64,000 nt of DNA from Bacillota bacterium (GCA_023390555.1 JAEWCQ010000043.1:124001-188000); one strand, 5' to 3'; counted from the first letter of the stretch, positions 8,634 through 17,915 are shown. Notes: generated from the letters alone by a model not told the origin. A program made the numbers and translations.

Positions 8634-9611
8634 CTATTCTTCATTGAATTCGGCATTCACAGTATCTGTCTGAAGCAGTGTTTGAAAATTGCTGGAATTA
8701 AAGATGTTAAATTTCAACTCCATACCCGTTATATCTGTAATATTGTTATCACTCAGATCACTTTCAAAAAAGGTCATTGTGCCAAACGCTTTTTTCCCAG
8801 CCAGCACACTGCAGGAGAATGCAGGATCTACCATGATGCCGTTTATGGAAACATCAGCTGCCTGTACGGTAATGTCATTTTCTGTATTATTTTCTATATA
8901 TAAATAAATATCTGCTCCCCAAAAACTGTTTTCATTATCAAGCTTTTTAATAACAATCTTATAGCCATCCTGGTCGACTGCCACAAATCCGGTATCATCA
9001 TAGCTCTGTTCAAACGTTCCTGCTGCGGATGTCGCAACATTTTGTAAGTCGGTGGTAAATAGCGTACTCAGGGAAGCACTATCGAACGCGCGTATTTTTA
9101 ATTCAATATTGCCAATTGTTTCAATTCCTGCCGCCTTTAATTGGGATTCCATAAAATCAATCTCGTCATTTGCAGTTTTTCCGGCTGCCACATCGCAGGA
9201 AAATACGGCGGTACCGAGCATAATTCCATTTACTGCCACGCTGTCAGCCTGTACCGTTACGGTGGAAGTTCCGGTATTCTCTACCTTCACCTTCAGACAA
9301 GGCCCATAAATACTGCTGCCAAGTCCTGTTGCGGTCACTTTTATTCCATTCTGTTCTGCCAGAACCTGCTCTTCTATTGTCACATCAGAGGATTCTGCCG
9401 GTGTACCCGTCACATCTTCTGTGTCACCAGCAGTCTGTTCTGTGCCGTCTGACGTATTGCCGCCGGATGCCGTCTTGCTTCCATCCGAATCCTTTTTTCC
9501 GCCATTACTGCCAATTGCCGCAATAATGATGATAAGAATGAGCACCGTCCAGAACCACCATCTTTTAAAAATTGATTTTTTCGTTTCGGACTTTCTGTTT
9601 TCATTTTCCAT
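8634..9611 (-). CDS. Membrane-anchored exported protein with two homologous beta-rich repeats
   Basis: A 325-aa protein. The ATG at 9611 is preferred because GGAGGTTATT precedes it. A charged N-terminus is followed by one hydrophobic segment (about residues 22-36, WWFWTVLILIIIIAA) with no lipobox cysteine, so an N-in/C-out anchor is likely. A Ser/Thr/Gly/Asp-rich linker (about 38-78) leads to two repeats of about 110 residues. Each carries an 'NGIM...FSC.V.AGK' block and an 'F.ES.L....I..I..(E)L...(F/I)(D/N)S' block. This resembles extracellular Ig-like modules of the DUF4352/DUF5067 sort, which I cannot assign firmly. It is downstream of the kinase gene on the same strand, but a terminator at 9696-9733 separates them. 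Confidence 0.7.
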   Translation of the reverse strand: MENENRKSETKKSIFKRWWFWTVLILIIIIAAIGSNGGKKDSDGSKTASGGNTSDGTEQTAGDTEDVTGTPAESSDVTIEEQVLAEQNGIKVTATGLGSSIYGPCLKVKVENTGTSTVTVQADSVAVNGIMLGTAVFSCDVAAGKTANDEIDFMESQLKAAGIETIGNIELKIRAFDSASLSTLFTTDLQNVATSAAGTFEQSYDDTGFVAVDQDGYKIVIKKLDNENSFWGADIYLYIENNTENDITVQAADVSINGIMVDPAFSCSVLAGKKAFGTMTFFESDLSDNNITDITGMELKFNIFNSSNFQTLLQTDTVNAEFNEE

Positions 9612-9695
9612 AATAACCTCCATTATTGTACTGTGTATTTATTCCTTTCCTTCTCCGCTCCCTGAATACAGTTCAGGCAATGGGCTTTTTTATAT

Positions 9696-9733
9696 AAAAA
9701 AGGAACCTGTATCGTTATTATATACAAGCTCCC
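9696..9733 (-). terminator. Rho-independent terminator after the kinase gene
   Basis: Minus-strand stem formed by 9722-9733 and 9702-9712 (about 11 pairs including two G-U) followed by a run of six T (complement of 9696-9701), 40 bp beyond the kinase stop codon. Confidence 0.75.
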
Positions 9734-9773
9734 TTTTCTTTTGGTATGCCGGCAGCATACTTTTCACTTTTTC

Positions 9774-10940
9774 TTAAGTTCTTACCAATCCCAGCAAATG
9801 AACACAGACATAATCTTCCAGTTTATATCCATAGTAAAAAGCCACAAACGCAGCTATGATGCGAATTGTGATGTTCACCGCCTTGTGCCATTTTCGGAAT
9901 GGATACAGCTGCTCATCAAAACGTCCTGCATTCGTAATCAAGAGCATCGGCATCCATATCCAGGTAAATTCGGCCAGCAAAAGTAAAAAAAGAGTCTGAA
10001 CACCGTTTGCATTTATTGCAGGATATCCGATTGAATAAGTACCAAATATAAAATACCAGACGGATGCGATCACTTTTTTCCAAAGTACATTCGTCCGAAA
10101 CCCCGGGATAAAACTTGCATCCTTTTTTCTGTGCTTTTTTTTCTGTGCCACGGTTTGAACTGCTTTTTTTGGCGAACTGGTGATATTAGGTTTCTGAGCC
10201 GGAGGATTCTCACTTCCGCCCGTATGAAGGAAAGCATGGCTCATTTCTACCGCATTCTGATAGCGGGACTCCGGCTCCATCTGAATACACTTCATGATAA
10301 TTTGATAATATGGCTCCTCGGCTGCTACCTGCTCATTCGGAAGTGTTCCGGTCAGCATCACATTGAAAAGCACACCTGCCGCATAGATGTCCGTACGCTC
10401 ATCTGTCTGGCGAAAACCGAACTGCTCCGGTGATGCATATCCAACCGTTCCAAGAATTGTCGTGTCCCGACTCTTATCGCCTTTCTCTTCTCTTGCAATC
10501 CCGAAATCAATCAGTTTTAAGACGCCATCTGTTGAAATCAGCAGATTCTTTGGACTGATATCCCGATGGATAATCCCGTGCTTATGGATCTGCTGCAATA
10601 TCTCCAGCAGCTGCTTCATGTAATTTACTGCGTTCTGCGTCGGCAGCCTTCCCGCTTTATACAAAAGGTCTTCCAACGTTCTCCCGCTTACATAATCCTC
10701 TATGACGATTCCTTTCTCGTCCGTGATCCATGTATCCTGTATCCGCACAAGCCCCCTGTGGTTGATTCCTTTTAATTTGTTATAGACCTCTATCTTTTCC
10801 GGGCGAACGTCCTTCCATATCACCATATTGCCGCTATTGCGATTTCTTGCCAGCCAGGTCGGCTCTTCCGTATTTGCCCCGAGCTTTGTCAATTTTTCAT
10901 AGGAATTTTCCAAATACGCCATTCTCAAATCGTCTTTCAT
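9774..10940 (-). CDS. Membrane-anchored Hanks-type serine/threonine protein kinase
   Basis: A 388-aa protein from ATG 10940 (GGGTGGAGTG upstream); the longer frame adds 11 unlikely residues. The kinase domain spans about 1-255: VIWK with Lys43, catalytic loop HRDISPKN (Asp127, Asn132), DFG at 145-147, and activation segment GTVGYASPEQ. The glycine-rich loop is degenerate (no GxGxxG). A basic linker (about 260-285) leads to three predicted membrane helices in the last 110 residues, with no PASTA or other extracellular sensor. It is divergent from an XRE regulator gene at 11160, so a phosphorylation-controlled regulator pair is possible (inference). Confidence 0.88.
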   Translation of the reverse strand: MKDDLRMAYLENSYEKLTKLGANTEEPTWLARNRNSGNMVIWKDVRPEKIEVYNKLKGINHRGLVRIQDTWITDEKGIVIEDYVSGRTLEDLLYKAGRLPTQNAVNYMKQLLEILQQIHKHGIIHRDISPKNLLISTDGVLKLIDFGIAREEKGDKSRDTTILGTVGYASPEQFGFRQTDERTDIYAAGVLFNVMLTGTLPNEQVAAEEPYYQIIMKCIQMEPESRYQNAVEMSHAFLHTGGSENPPAQKPNITSSPKKAVQTVAQKKKHRKKDASFIPGFRTNVLWKKVIASVWYFIFGTYSIGYPAINANGVQTLFLLLLAEFTWIWMPMLLITNAGRFDEQLYPFRKWHKAVNITIRIIAAFVAFYYGYKLEDYVCVHLLGLVRT

Positions 10941-11159
10941 TGTACACTCCACCCTCGCGCATGAGCGCTGCAAATAGTTCTTTTGTTTCTTATTCCAAAT
11001 ATGTTATGATATAAAAATACAATACACAATGGATGAATTCGATCAGCGCAACCGTAAAACACAACCGATGGCAACCTTCTACTCCAGTTTATTATATAAA
11101 ACATTCACGCTTCTTACAAGTCAACACATGCGCCTGCGGTGCATGAGAACGGAGCTTTT
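10941..11159. other. Divergent promoter region between kinase and XRE genes
   Basis: 219 bp, AT-rich in its centre (about 10985-11030, with TATCATAAC on the minus strand suggesting a -10 box for the kinase). I could not define both promoters with confidence. The spacing fits a shared control region for the two genes. Confidence 0.4.
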
Positions 11160-11582
11160 ATGAATAAAACGACGCAGGAACTGCTCGACATTTTAAAATC
11201 TTCCTCTGATATCAATCACTATATCGATCAGGAGCAGAGTAATCTTGTTCAGATCCCGCTTTGCGAATATCTGAGTCAGATGCTAATGGAAAAAAACATA
11301 TCTGCGAGTACCCTGATCCAGAAATCCGGACTTCAAAAGCAATATGCCTACCAGATTCTTCGGGGCGAAAGGCAGCCTTCCCGTGATAAAGTTCTTGCGA
11401 TCTGCTTTGCCCTCCGGCTCTCTCTTGATGAAACCCAGATGTTGCTGAAACAGACCGGGTACCCTCCCCTTTATGCCAGAATCGAAAAAGACAGTATTTT
11501 GATTTTTGGCCTCCAGCGCAGGATATCCGTCACAGATGTCAACGAACTGCTTCATGACTTCGGACATGAAATTCTGGCTTAG
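11160..11582 (+). CDS. XRE-family helix-turn-helix protein
   Basis: A 140-aa protein from ATG 11160 (CGGAGC upstream; the track-length frame from 11139 adds seven residues). Residues about 35-90 form a Cro/CI-like HTH (LCEYLSQMLMEKNISASTLI, then YAYQILRGERQPSRDKVLAI). The tail ISVTDVNELLHDFGHEIL may bind a partner. It is divergently transcribed from the membrane kinase gene across 219 bp (10941-11159), an arrangement suggesting that it controls, or is modified by, that kinase. It converges on the first amylase gene and shares a bidirectional terminator with it. Confidence 0.8.
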   Translation: MNKTTQELLDILKSSSDINHYIDQEQSNLVQIPLCEYLSQMLMEKNISASTLIQKSGLQKQYAYQILRGERQPSRDKVLAICFALRLSLDETQMLLKQTGYPPLYARIEKDSILIFGLQRRISVTDVNELLHDFGHEILA

Positions 11583-11609
11583 TTCTGTCTGAAGGTTTCA
11601 TTCCATACA

Positions 11610-11646
11610 AAAGTACCTGCTTCTTTTGGGAAGCAGGTACTTTTTG
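11610..11646. terminator. Bidirectional terminator between the XRE gene and amylase 1
   Basis: AAGTACCTGCTTC (11611-11623) pairs with GAAGCAGGTACTT (11630-11642), followed by T on the plus strand; the minus strand also has T residues after the stem. It sits between two converging genes. Confidence 0.85.
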
Positions 11647-11667
11647 TCATTCACTCTGTTTGATCCA

Positions 11668-14600
11668 TTATGGAGTATAGGTGCTCCACGTACTGTTCTG
11701 GTAGATCATAGTACCGGAAAGCAGAAGTCCTGCCTGATTGGCACCCGGATACTGATTGGTTCCATCCGTAAATATAACTCTCGGATTGGTGATACTGGAA
11801 GAAACTTCATACTTATAAATGTTTCCAGATACAAGTGTCATTGCTACTCCAGGCCATGCTGCATTTTTATTGCTTTCATTGTCTGAAGAGTATGCATAGC
11901 AATAAATTGTACTGCCCCAGGAAGAGGATTTCGCAATGTATGCAACATTTGCAGTTGTTACAGTTGTGCCTTCCGTATAGGTGCTCCATGATCCATTCTG
12001 ATAGATCATACTGCCGCTTAGGGAAAGTCCCGCCTTATTTGCTGCTGGATACTGGTTGGTTCCATCGGTGAAAATCACAAGCGGATTTGTAATGCTGCTC
12101 GATACTTCGTATTTATAGGTACTTCCGGATACGAGTGTCATTGCCACTCCAGGCCATGCCGCATTGCGGTTGCTGGAACTGTCTGCAGAATATGCATAGC
12201 AGTAAATTGTGCTTCCCCAGCCGCTTGGCTTGGTAATATAAGCTACATTTGTGGTTGTGGTACTCTTTGCATAAATATAAGTAACGGTTATGCTCCCGCT
12301 TGTGTAGGTTCCGCTTTCACTTCCCTGCACGCTTGACAATGTGTAGCCGGAAATGGTCTTTGCACTTGTTGTATACGAGGTTCCGGTATCTCCGGTCGTC
12401 GTAACCGCTGTTGCAATGGTATTGCCATCCGTATCCACGTAGTTTGCCGTAACGGTTCCTGTTGTAGTCGCCGTATAAGTACCCCAAGTTCCATCTTTGT
12501 AAATCATACTTCCGCTTAGGGAAAGTCCCGCCTTATTTGCTGCCGGATACTGGTTCGTTCCATCTGTAAAGATGACAAGCGGATTCGTAATACTGCTGGA
12601 TACTTCATACTTATAGGTGCTTCCTGACACGAGCGTCATTGCCACTCCAGGCCATGCCGCATTGCGATTGCTGGAACTGTCTGCAGAATATACATAACAG
12701 TAAAGTGCGCTTCCCCAACCACTCGGTTTGCTGATATAGGCAATATTGGCTACTGTCGCATTCTTTGTATAAGTATAGGTAACGGTTATGGAACCGCTTG
12801 TGTAGGTTCCGCTCTCGCTTCCCTGCACACTTGACAGCGTATAGCCGGATATGGTCTTTGCACTTGTTGTATACGAGGTTCCGGTATCTCCGGTCGTCGT
12901 AACCGCTGTTGCAATGGTATTACCATCCGTATCCACATAGTTTGCCGTAACAGTACCAGTAGTAGTGGCCGTATAGGTCGTCCAGGTTCCGTCACTATAG
13001 ATCATGCTTCCGGACAGCAATAAACCTTTCTGACTGTCTGCCGGATAACGATTCGTTGCACTGTTATAGAAAATAACTCTTGGTGATTCAATGGTATCCG
13101 GAACTTCATATTTATAAATTCCATTTCCGAGAGATGTCATCAGAACACCAGGCCATGCTGCATTCTTAACTGTCTCGGTTGCAGAATCGTAAGCATAGCA
13201 ATACACGGTTGTACCCCAGCTGCTCGGCAGCTTCAGGTATGCAATATTATTACTCTTTTCAACTTTTTGATAAGTATATTCCTTTGTAGCTGTCGTTGTT
13301 CCATTTGTTGCCGTTAATTTCACAGTAACGGAATCACCAACGCTCATTCCGGAGCCGATTGAGAAGGTTGCACTTCCTGTATAGGAAACTGCGCTGTTAC
13401 TTCCGATCTGGTAGGTTCCGCTGGTTGCATTGCTCAGTGTTGCGGTAAGGCTCAGCGTATCACTTGAGAATGTACCACTCTCTTTTGAAATACTTACAGA
13501 TGGACTGCTATTGATGTTGTATACAACAGCATATCCTTTGTCTCCGATTGTTCCGCTGATTTTTCCGCCGGAGACGGTAAAGGTATTGCCGCTAACCTGA
13601 TCTTTGTATGTACCGGAAGCCATTTTGTGTGCTGTTACACTCACGGATGCGGAACTGCCGTTGCAGTTTACCAATACCACTCCGGTTGTTCCACGCTCGC
13701 AGTAAGCGATATTTCCTTCGGAAGACACGTACTCTGTCTGGCCGACAAAAGCATTGTGGAATTTATTTACGACACCAACTTCGTTATAGGACCAGCCGGT
13801 TGTATCTGCTGTACCAAGTACGGTGGAGGTGCTGTTTGGTCTTGCAAAATAAAGACCCATAGCATCGGCTCTTGCTGCAACCAACGCCCATGTCTTATTG
13901 ATATTATAGGTAGATACTCCGGAAGATGCATTGTCTGCATAAGTATCATGAGATTCTGCCCAAAGTACAAGCTTGTTTGCAGTGGTACTCTTATAATAGT
14001 AAGAAGATCCTGCACCGCTTGCATTGTTGCTATTTACATAATTACGAAGTGCATTTCCCTGCTGATTATCCGTTACACTCATATATTTGGTGTAAGAAGA
14101 AATGGACAATGTTCCTTTGCTGTCCGGCTGGTCAAGAATTTCTCCATAGCAATACAGATCAATTCCTCTGCTTGACGATGCATAAGAAGTTGCTCCATTA
14201 ATGACGGTAGGCCAGAAATTACTTGCGCATCCTGATGTACTGTCATCCGGTGTCTCGATATGCTTTGCTGCATCGAAACGGAACCCGTCTGCACCCGCAT
14301 CAATACATTCTTTCAGATAAGAAAGAACGTAATTCTGAACCTTTGTGTTGGACGTATTCAGATCCGGAAGTCCGCCCATACAATACTGTGTGATATTGTA
14401 TCTGCTGGAATAATCGCTGATATTTGTCGTGATATCATGCCAGCAACTGGAATCGTTCCGAAGATCGGACGTGATATTCGTTGCCAGATTATTGCTTGTC
14501 TGATTACCCATATGGTTTGCTACGATATCTACAATGACCTTTACTCCGTACTGATGCGCAACTTCGCACATATCCTCAAAGTCCTGCTTTGTTCCGAGCG

Positions 14601-14961
14601 CGCTTGTCCCGGTATTGTCAATTGTAAACGTTGCCGGTTGGTAATATAACCACCAGTAAGATCCAACTGTCCTTCCAGTTGTGCTTTCTTTGGCCTGCTG
14701 AATCGGTGATGTTTGAATTGCAGAATACCCCAATCCTGCAATCTTCTCCATATTCGCTGCAATGTTATCATAAGACCAGTTCCAGCACTGCAAGGTCACT
14801 CCATCCTGTGGATCTGTCTGAAGACCTGCTTCTACCGCTGCTGCAGGCGATGTGACAGTGGATGCTGCGACATTCAAGCCAGTCAGATTACCTGCAAACG
14901 ACGTAAAGACGAGCGCCCAGGCTAGCAGAATGCCAAATAGCTTTTTCCCTTTCCCTTTCAT
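11668..14961 (-). CDS. Secreted alpha-amylase, GH13 with four CBM26 and two MucBP modules (amylase 1)
   Basis: A 1097-aa endo-acting alpha-1,4-glucanase for extracellular starch breakdown. Signal peptide about 1-34 (KKLFGILLAWALVFTSFAG). GH13 domain about 48-485 is closest by motif to B. subtilis AmyE (GH13_28): DIVANH 145-150, GFRFDAAKH with nucleophile Asp230, YGEIL with acid/base Glu274, ESHD with Asp339. An Ig-like linker follows (about 487-565). Then come CBM26 (about 572-665), MucBP (about 670-737), CBM26 (about 742-830), MucBP (about 835-900) and two more CBM26 to the end. There is no LPXTG sorting motif, so retention would have to come from the MucBP/CBM modules. It is a tandem paralogue of the next gene, with near-identical catalytic domain and promoter. 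Confidence 0.95.
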   Translation of the reverse strand: MKGKGKKLFGILLAWALVFTSFAGNLTGLNVAASTVTSPAAAVEAGLQTDPQDGVTLQCWNWSYDNIAANMEKIAGLGYSAIQTSPIQQAKESTTGRTVGSYWWLYYQPATFTIDNTGTSALGTKQDFEDMCEVAHQYGVKVIVDIVANHMGNQTSNNLATNITSDLRNDSSCWHDITTNISDYSSRYNITQYCMGGLPDLNTSNTKVQNYVLSYLKECIDAGADGFRFDAAKHIETPDDSTSGCASNFWPTVINGATSYASSSRGIDLYCYGEILDQPDSKGTLSISSYTKYMSVTDNQQGNALRNYVNSNNASGAGSSYYYKSTTANKLVLWAESHDTYADNASSGVSTYNINKTWALVAARADAMGLYFARPNSTSTVLGTADTTGWSYNEVGVVNKFHNAFVGQTEYVSSEGNIAYCERGTTGVVLVNCNGSSASVSVTAHKMASGTYKDQVSGNTFTVSGGKISGTIGDKGYAVVYNINSSPSVSISKESGTFSSDTLSLTATLSNATSGTYQIGSNSAVSYTGSATFSIGSGMSVGDSVTVKLTATNGTTTATKEYTYQKVEKSNNIAYLKLPSSWGTTVYCYAYDSATETVKNAAWPGVLMTSLGNGIYKYEVPDTIESPRVIFYNSATNRYPADSQKGLLLSGSMIYSDGTWTTYTATTTGTVTANYVDTDGNTIATAVTTTGDTGTSYTTSAKTISGYTLSSVQGSESGTYTSGSITVTYTYTKNATVANIAYISKPSGWGSALYCYVYSADSSSNRNAAWPGVAMTLVSGSTYKYEVSSSITNPLVIFTDGTNQYPAANKAGLSLSGSMIYKDGTWGTYTATTTGTVTANYVDTDGNTIATAVTTTGDTGTSYTTSAKTISGYTLSSVQGSESGTYTSGSITVTYIYAKSTTTTNVAYITKPSGWGSTIYCYAYSADSSSNRNAAWPGVAMTLVSGSTYKYEVSSSITNPLVIFTDGTNQYPAANKAGLSLSGSMIYQNGSWSTYTEGTTVTTANVAYIAKSSSWGSTIYCYAYSSDNESNKNAAWPGVAMTLVSGNIYKYEVSSSITNPRVIFTDGTNQYPGANQAGLLLSGTMIYQNSTWSTYTP
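12003..12975 (-). repeat. Two near-identical tandem MucBP + CBM26 coding units in amylase 1
   Basis: The segments about 12003-12487 and about 12488-12975 encode successive CBM26/MucBP units with long stretches of identical DNA (for example the blocks around 12320-12470 and 12805-12955). The high DNA identity, not just protein similarity, indicates recent duplication or gene conversion. A third, more diverged MucBP/CBM26 copy is in amylase 2 at about 15400-15860. Confidence 0.75.
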
Positions 14962-15003
14962 TTTTACCCTCCTTGTTATTTAAAAAGATCGTTTTACATT
15001 TTG

Positions 15004-15032
15004 ATGATAATCTCATTGCTGTGAGTTTTCAA
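15004..15032 (-). promoter_or_regulatory. Predicted sigma-A promoter of amylase 1
   Basis: Minus strand TTGAAA (complement of 15027-15032), 17-bp spacer, TATCAT (complement of 15004-15009). The leader is about 36 nt and the gene has an AAGGAGGG ribosome-binding site. Same geometry as the promoter of amylase 2. Confidence 0.7.
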
Positions 15033-15038
15033 TCAGAT

Positions 15039-15054
15039 TTTTCGTATATTTTCG
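15039..15054 (-). promoter_or_regulatory. Candidate activator site upstream of amylase 1 (TTTTCG-TATA-TTTTCG)
   Basis: Two direct TTTTCG hexamers, 10 bp apart start to start (one helical turn), end 6 bp before the -35 box. The identical arrangement occurs upstream of amylase 2 (17916-17931) although flanking sequence has diverged, which suggests a shared regulator. The regulator is not identified. Confidence 0.45.
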
Positions 15055-15263
15055 TTTTCTCTGTTTTGCTAATATTTGGTATAACTATTTTGTTTATTTT
15101 TTTCCCCCATTTTGTCGATAACTTCTTTATTTATGAAAAATTTTCCACAAATAATGCCTTTACTTTTTGGGTATTTTTCTGCAGACCTTTTGGTATTGAG
15201 TCAAATAGCGCATTACAAAACAACTGTTTCGTCCGAATACGGCATGTTCTGTCTTTTCATAAG

Positions 15264-15286
15264 ATAAAAAGGAGCTTTTGCTCCCT
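15264..15286 (-). terminator. Terminator after amylase 2
   Basis: Minus-strand GGAGC-AAAA-GCTCC (15271-15284) followed by TTTTTATC, about 60 bp beyond the stop at 15343. The rest of the 14962-15342 interval holds the amylase 1 promoter and upstream repeats; I see no gene in it. Confidence 0.75.
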
Positions 15287-15342
15287 GAATGATCTCTCAT
15301 CCATTTTGCAAAGGCTCCTTAAAAATTACTTCTCTTTACTCC

Positions 15343-17838
15343 TTATGGCGTATAGGTGCTCCATGTACTGTTCTGGTATATCATAGTTCCGGAAAGCAGA
15401 AGTCCCGGTTGATTGACACCCGGATACTGGTTGGTTCCATCCGTAAAAATCACGAGCGGATTGGTGATGCTGCTGGATACTTCATATTTATAGATGCTTC
15501 CGGATACAAGTGTCATCGCGACTCCTGGCCATGCCGCATTGCGGTTGCTGGAATTGTCAGCAGAATATACATAGCAGTAAAGTGTGCTGCCCCAACCGCT
15601 TGGTTTGCTGATATAGGCAATATTGGAGGCCGTTGTATTTTTCGCATAAATATAAGTGACCGTAATGGAACCGCTTGTATAAGTCCCGCTCTCACTTCCC
15701 TCTACACCGGAAAGTGTATACCCGGAAACGGTCTTTGCACTTGTCGCATACGATGTCCCGGTGTCTCCGCTTGTCGTAACAGAATCTGCAATGGTATTGC
15801 CATCCGTATCCACATAATACGCTGTGACTGTTCCCGTTGTGGTCTCTGTATAAGTCGACCAAACACCATCTGCGTAAATCATGCTTCCGGATAACAGCAG
15901 TCCTGGCTGACTGTCTGCCGGATATCGATACGTTGAGCTGTTATAGAAGATAACTCTTGGTGATTCAATGGTATCCGGAACTTCGTACTTGTAGATTCCA
16001 TTTCCGAGAGATGTCATAAGGACTCCCGGCCATGCTGCATTCTTTACCGTCTCGGTTGCAGAATCGTAAGCATAGCAATATACCGTGCTGCCCCAGCCGC
16101 TCGGCAGTTTCAGGTAGGCAATATTGCTGGTTTCTTCTACTTTCTGATAGGTATATTCTTTCGTTACTGTCGTTGTTCCATTTGTCGCTGTATAGGTTAC
16201 GGTAACCGAATCGCCAATACTCATTCCAGACCCGATGGAGAAGGTTGCACTCCCTGTATAGGAAACTGCACTGTTACTTCCAATCTGATAGGTTCCGCTG
16301 GTTGCATTGCTCAGTGTTGCAGTCAGACTCAGCGTATCACCGGAAAATGTGCCGCCCTCTTTGGAAACACTTACTGCAGGAGTACTGCTGATATTATATA
16401 CGACAGCAAACCCTTTATCTCCAATTGTTCCGCTGATCTTTCCGCCGGAAACGGTAAAGGTATTGCCGCTGACCTGATCTTTGTATGTACCGGATGCCAT
16501 CTTGTGTGCTGTTACGCTAACAGAGGTAGATCCACCGTTGCAGTTTACCAACACCACTCCGGAAGTTCCACGCTCACAATAAGCAATATTTCCTTCGGAA
16601 GCCATGTACTCAGTCTGTCCGACAAAAGTATTGTGGAATTTATTTACGACACCAACCTCACCATAGGACCAACCGGTTGTATCTGCAGCACCAAGTATGG
16701 TGGAAGTACTGTTTGGTCTTGCAAAATAAAGACCCATGGCATCTGCTCTTGCTGCAACCAATGCCCACGTCTTATTGATATTATAAGTAGATACCCCGGA
16801 AGATGAATTGTCTGCATAGGTATCGTGTGACTCTGCCCAAAGTACAAGTTTGTTTGCAGTGGTACTCTTATAATAGTAAGAAGATCCTGCACCACTTGCG
16901 TTGTTACCGGTCACATAGCCGCGCAGTGCATTTCCCTGCTGATTATCTGTCACACTCATGTACTTTGTATAGGAAGTAATAGATAACGTTCCACTGCTGT
17001 CCGGCTGATCAAGCACTTCTCCGTAGCAATACAGATCTATTCCCCTGCTTGATTCTGCATAAGAAGTTGCTCCATTAATGACCGTAGACCAGAAATCACT
17101 TCCACATCCGGATGTACTGTCATCCGGTGTCTCAATATGCTTTGCTGCATCAAAGCGGAACCCGTCGGCACCTGCATCAATACATTCTTTCAGATAGGAA
17201 AGAACATAATTCTGTACCTTTGTGCTGGACGTATTCAGATCCGGAAGTCCGCTCATGCAGTACTGTGTGATATTGTATCTGCTCGAATAATTACTGATAT
17301 TTGTGGTAATATCGTGCCAGCAGCTGGAATCGTTCCGAATATCGGATGTGATATTCGTCGCCAGATCATTGCCATTCTGATTACCCATATGATTTGCGAC
17401 AATATCCACAATGACCTTTACTCCGTATTCATGCGCTGCTTCACACATATCCTCAAAGTCCTGCTTGGTCCCGAGTGCACTTGTCCCGGTATTATCGATT
17501 GCAAACGTTACCGGTTGGTAATATAGCCACCAATAGGACCCAACCGTCCGTCCTGTCGTACTCTCCTTGGCCTGCTGAATCGGAGATGTCTGAATTGCAG
17601 AATACCCCAATTCTGCAATTTCCTCCATATTTGCCGCAATATTATCATACGACCAGTTCCAGCACTGCAAAGTTACTCCATCCTGTGGATCTGTCTGCAG
17701 ACCTGCTTCTACTGCTGTTGCAGGCGACGTCACAGTGGAGGCTGCGACATTCATATCAACCAGGTTACCTGCAAACGATGTGAAGACAAGTGCCCAGGCT
17801 AACAGAATGCCAAATAGCTTTTTCCCTTTTCCCTTCAT
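15343..17838 (-). CDS. Secreted alpha-amylase, GH13 with two CBM26 and one MucBP module (amylase 2)
   Basis: An 831-aa paralogue of the adjacent amylase. The first 570 residues correspond position for position: signal peptide about 1-34, DIVANH 145-150, nucleophile Asp230, acid/base Glu274, Asp339 in ESHD, then the Ig-like linker. It then has CBM26 (about 572-665), one MucBP (about 670-737) and a final CBM26 (about 742-831), so it lacks one MucBP and two CBM26 modules of amylase 1. Differences between the two catalytic domains are scattered (for example VTFAID for ATFTID), so the duplication is not brand new. Its own promoter (17881-17909) and terminator indicate independent transcription. 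Confidence 0.95.
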   Translation of the reverse strand: MKGKGKKLFGILLAWALVFTSFAGNLVDMNVAASTVTSPATAVEAGLQTDPQDGVTLQCWNWSYDNIAANMEEIAELGYSAIQTSPIQQAKESTTGRTVGSYWWLYYQPVTFAIDNTGTSALGTKQDFEDMCEAAHEYGVKVIVDIVANHMGNQNGNDLATNITSDIRNDSSCWHDITTNISNYSSRYNITQYCMSGLPDLNTSSTKVQNYVLSYLKECIDAGADGFRFDAAKHIETPDDSTSGCGSDFWSTVINGATSYAESSRGIDLYCYGEVLDQPDSSGTLSITSYTKYMSVTDNQQGNALRGYVTGNNASGAGSSYYYKSTTANKLVLWAESHDTYADNSSSGVSTYNINKTWALVAARADAMGLYFARPNSTSTILGAADTTGWSYGEVGVVNKFHNTFVGQTEYMASEGNIAYCERGTSGVVLVNCNGGSTSVSVTAHKMASGTYKDQVSGNTFTVSGGKISGTIGDKGFAVVYNISSTPAVSVSKEGGTFSGDTLSLTATLSNATSGTYQIGSNSAVSYTGSATFSIGSGMSIGDSVTVTYTATNGTTTVTKEYTYQKVEETSNIAYLKLPSGWGSTVYCYAYDSATETVKNAAWPGVLMTSLGNGIYKYEVPDTIESPRVIFYNSSTYRYPADSQPGLLLSGSMIYADGVWSTYTETTTGTVTAYYVDTDGNTIADSVTTSGDTGTSYATSAKTVSGYTLSGVEGSESGTYTSGSITVTYIYAKNTTASNIAYISKPSGWGSTLYCYVYSADNSSNRNAAWPGVAMTLVSGSIYKYEVSSSITNPLVIFTDGTNQYPGVNQPGLLLSGTMIYQNSTWSTYTP

Positions 17839-17880
17839 TTTTACCCTCCTTGTTATTTGAAAGAATTGTTTTACACTTCG

Positions 17881-17909
17881 ATATTAATCTCAATATTATC
17901 AGTTTTCAA
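17881..17909 (-). promoter_or_regulatory. Predicted sigma-A promoter of amylase 2
   Basis: Minus strand TTGAAA (complement of 17904-17909), 17-bp spacer, TAATAT (complement of 17881-17886). Leader and ribosome-binding region are nearly identical to those of amylase 1. Confidence 0.7.
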
Positions 17910-17915
17910 TCAATT

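Noticed and set aside
13627..14175. Long antisense frame over amylase 1
   Set aside because: Cys/Ile-rich shadow of the catalytic-domain codons, no ribosome-binding site.
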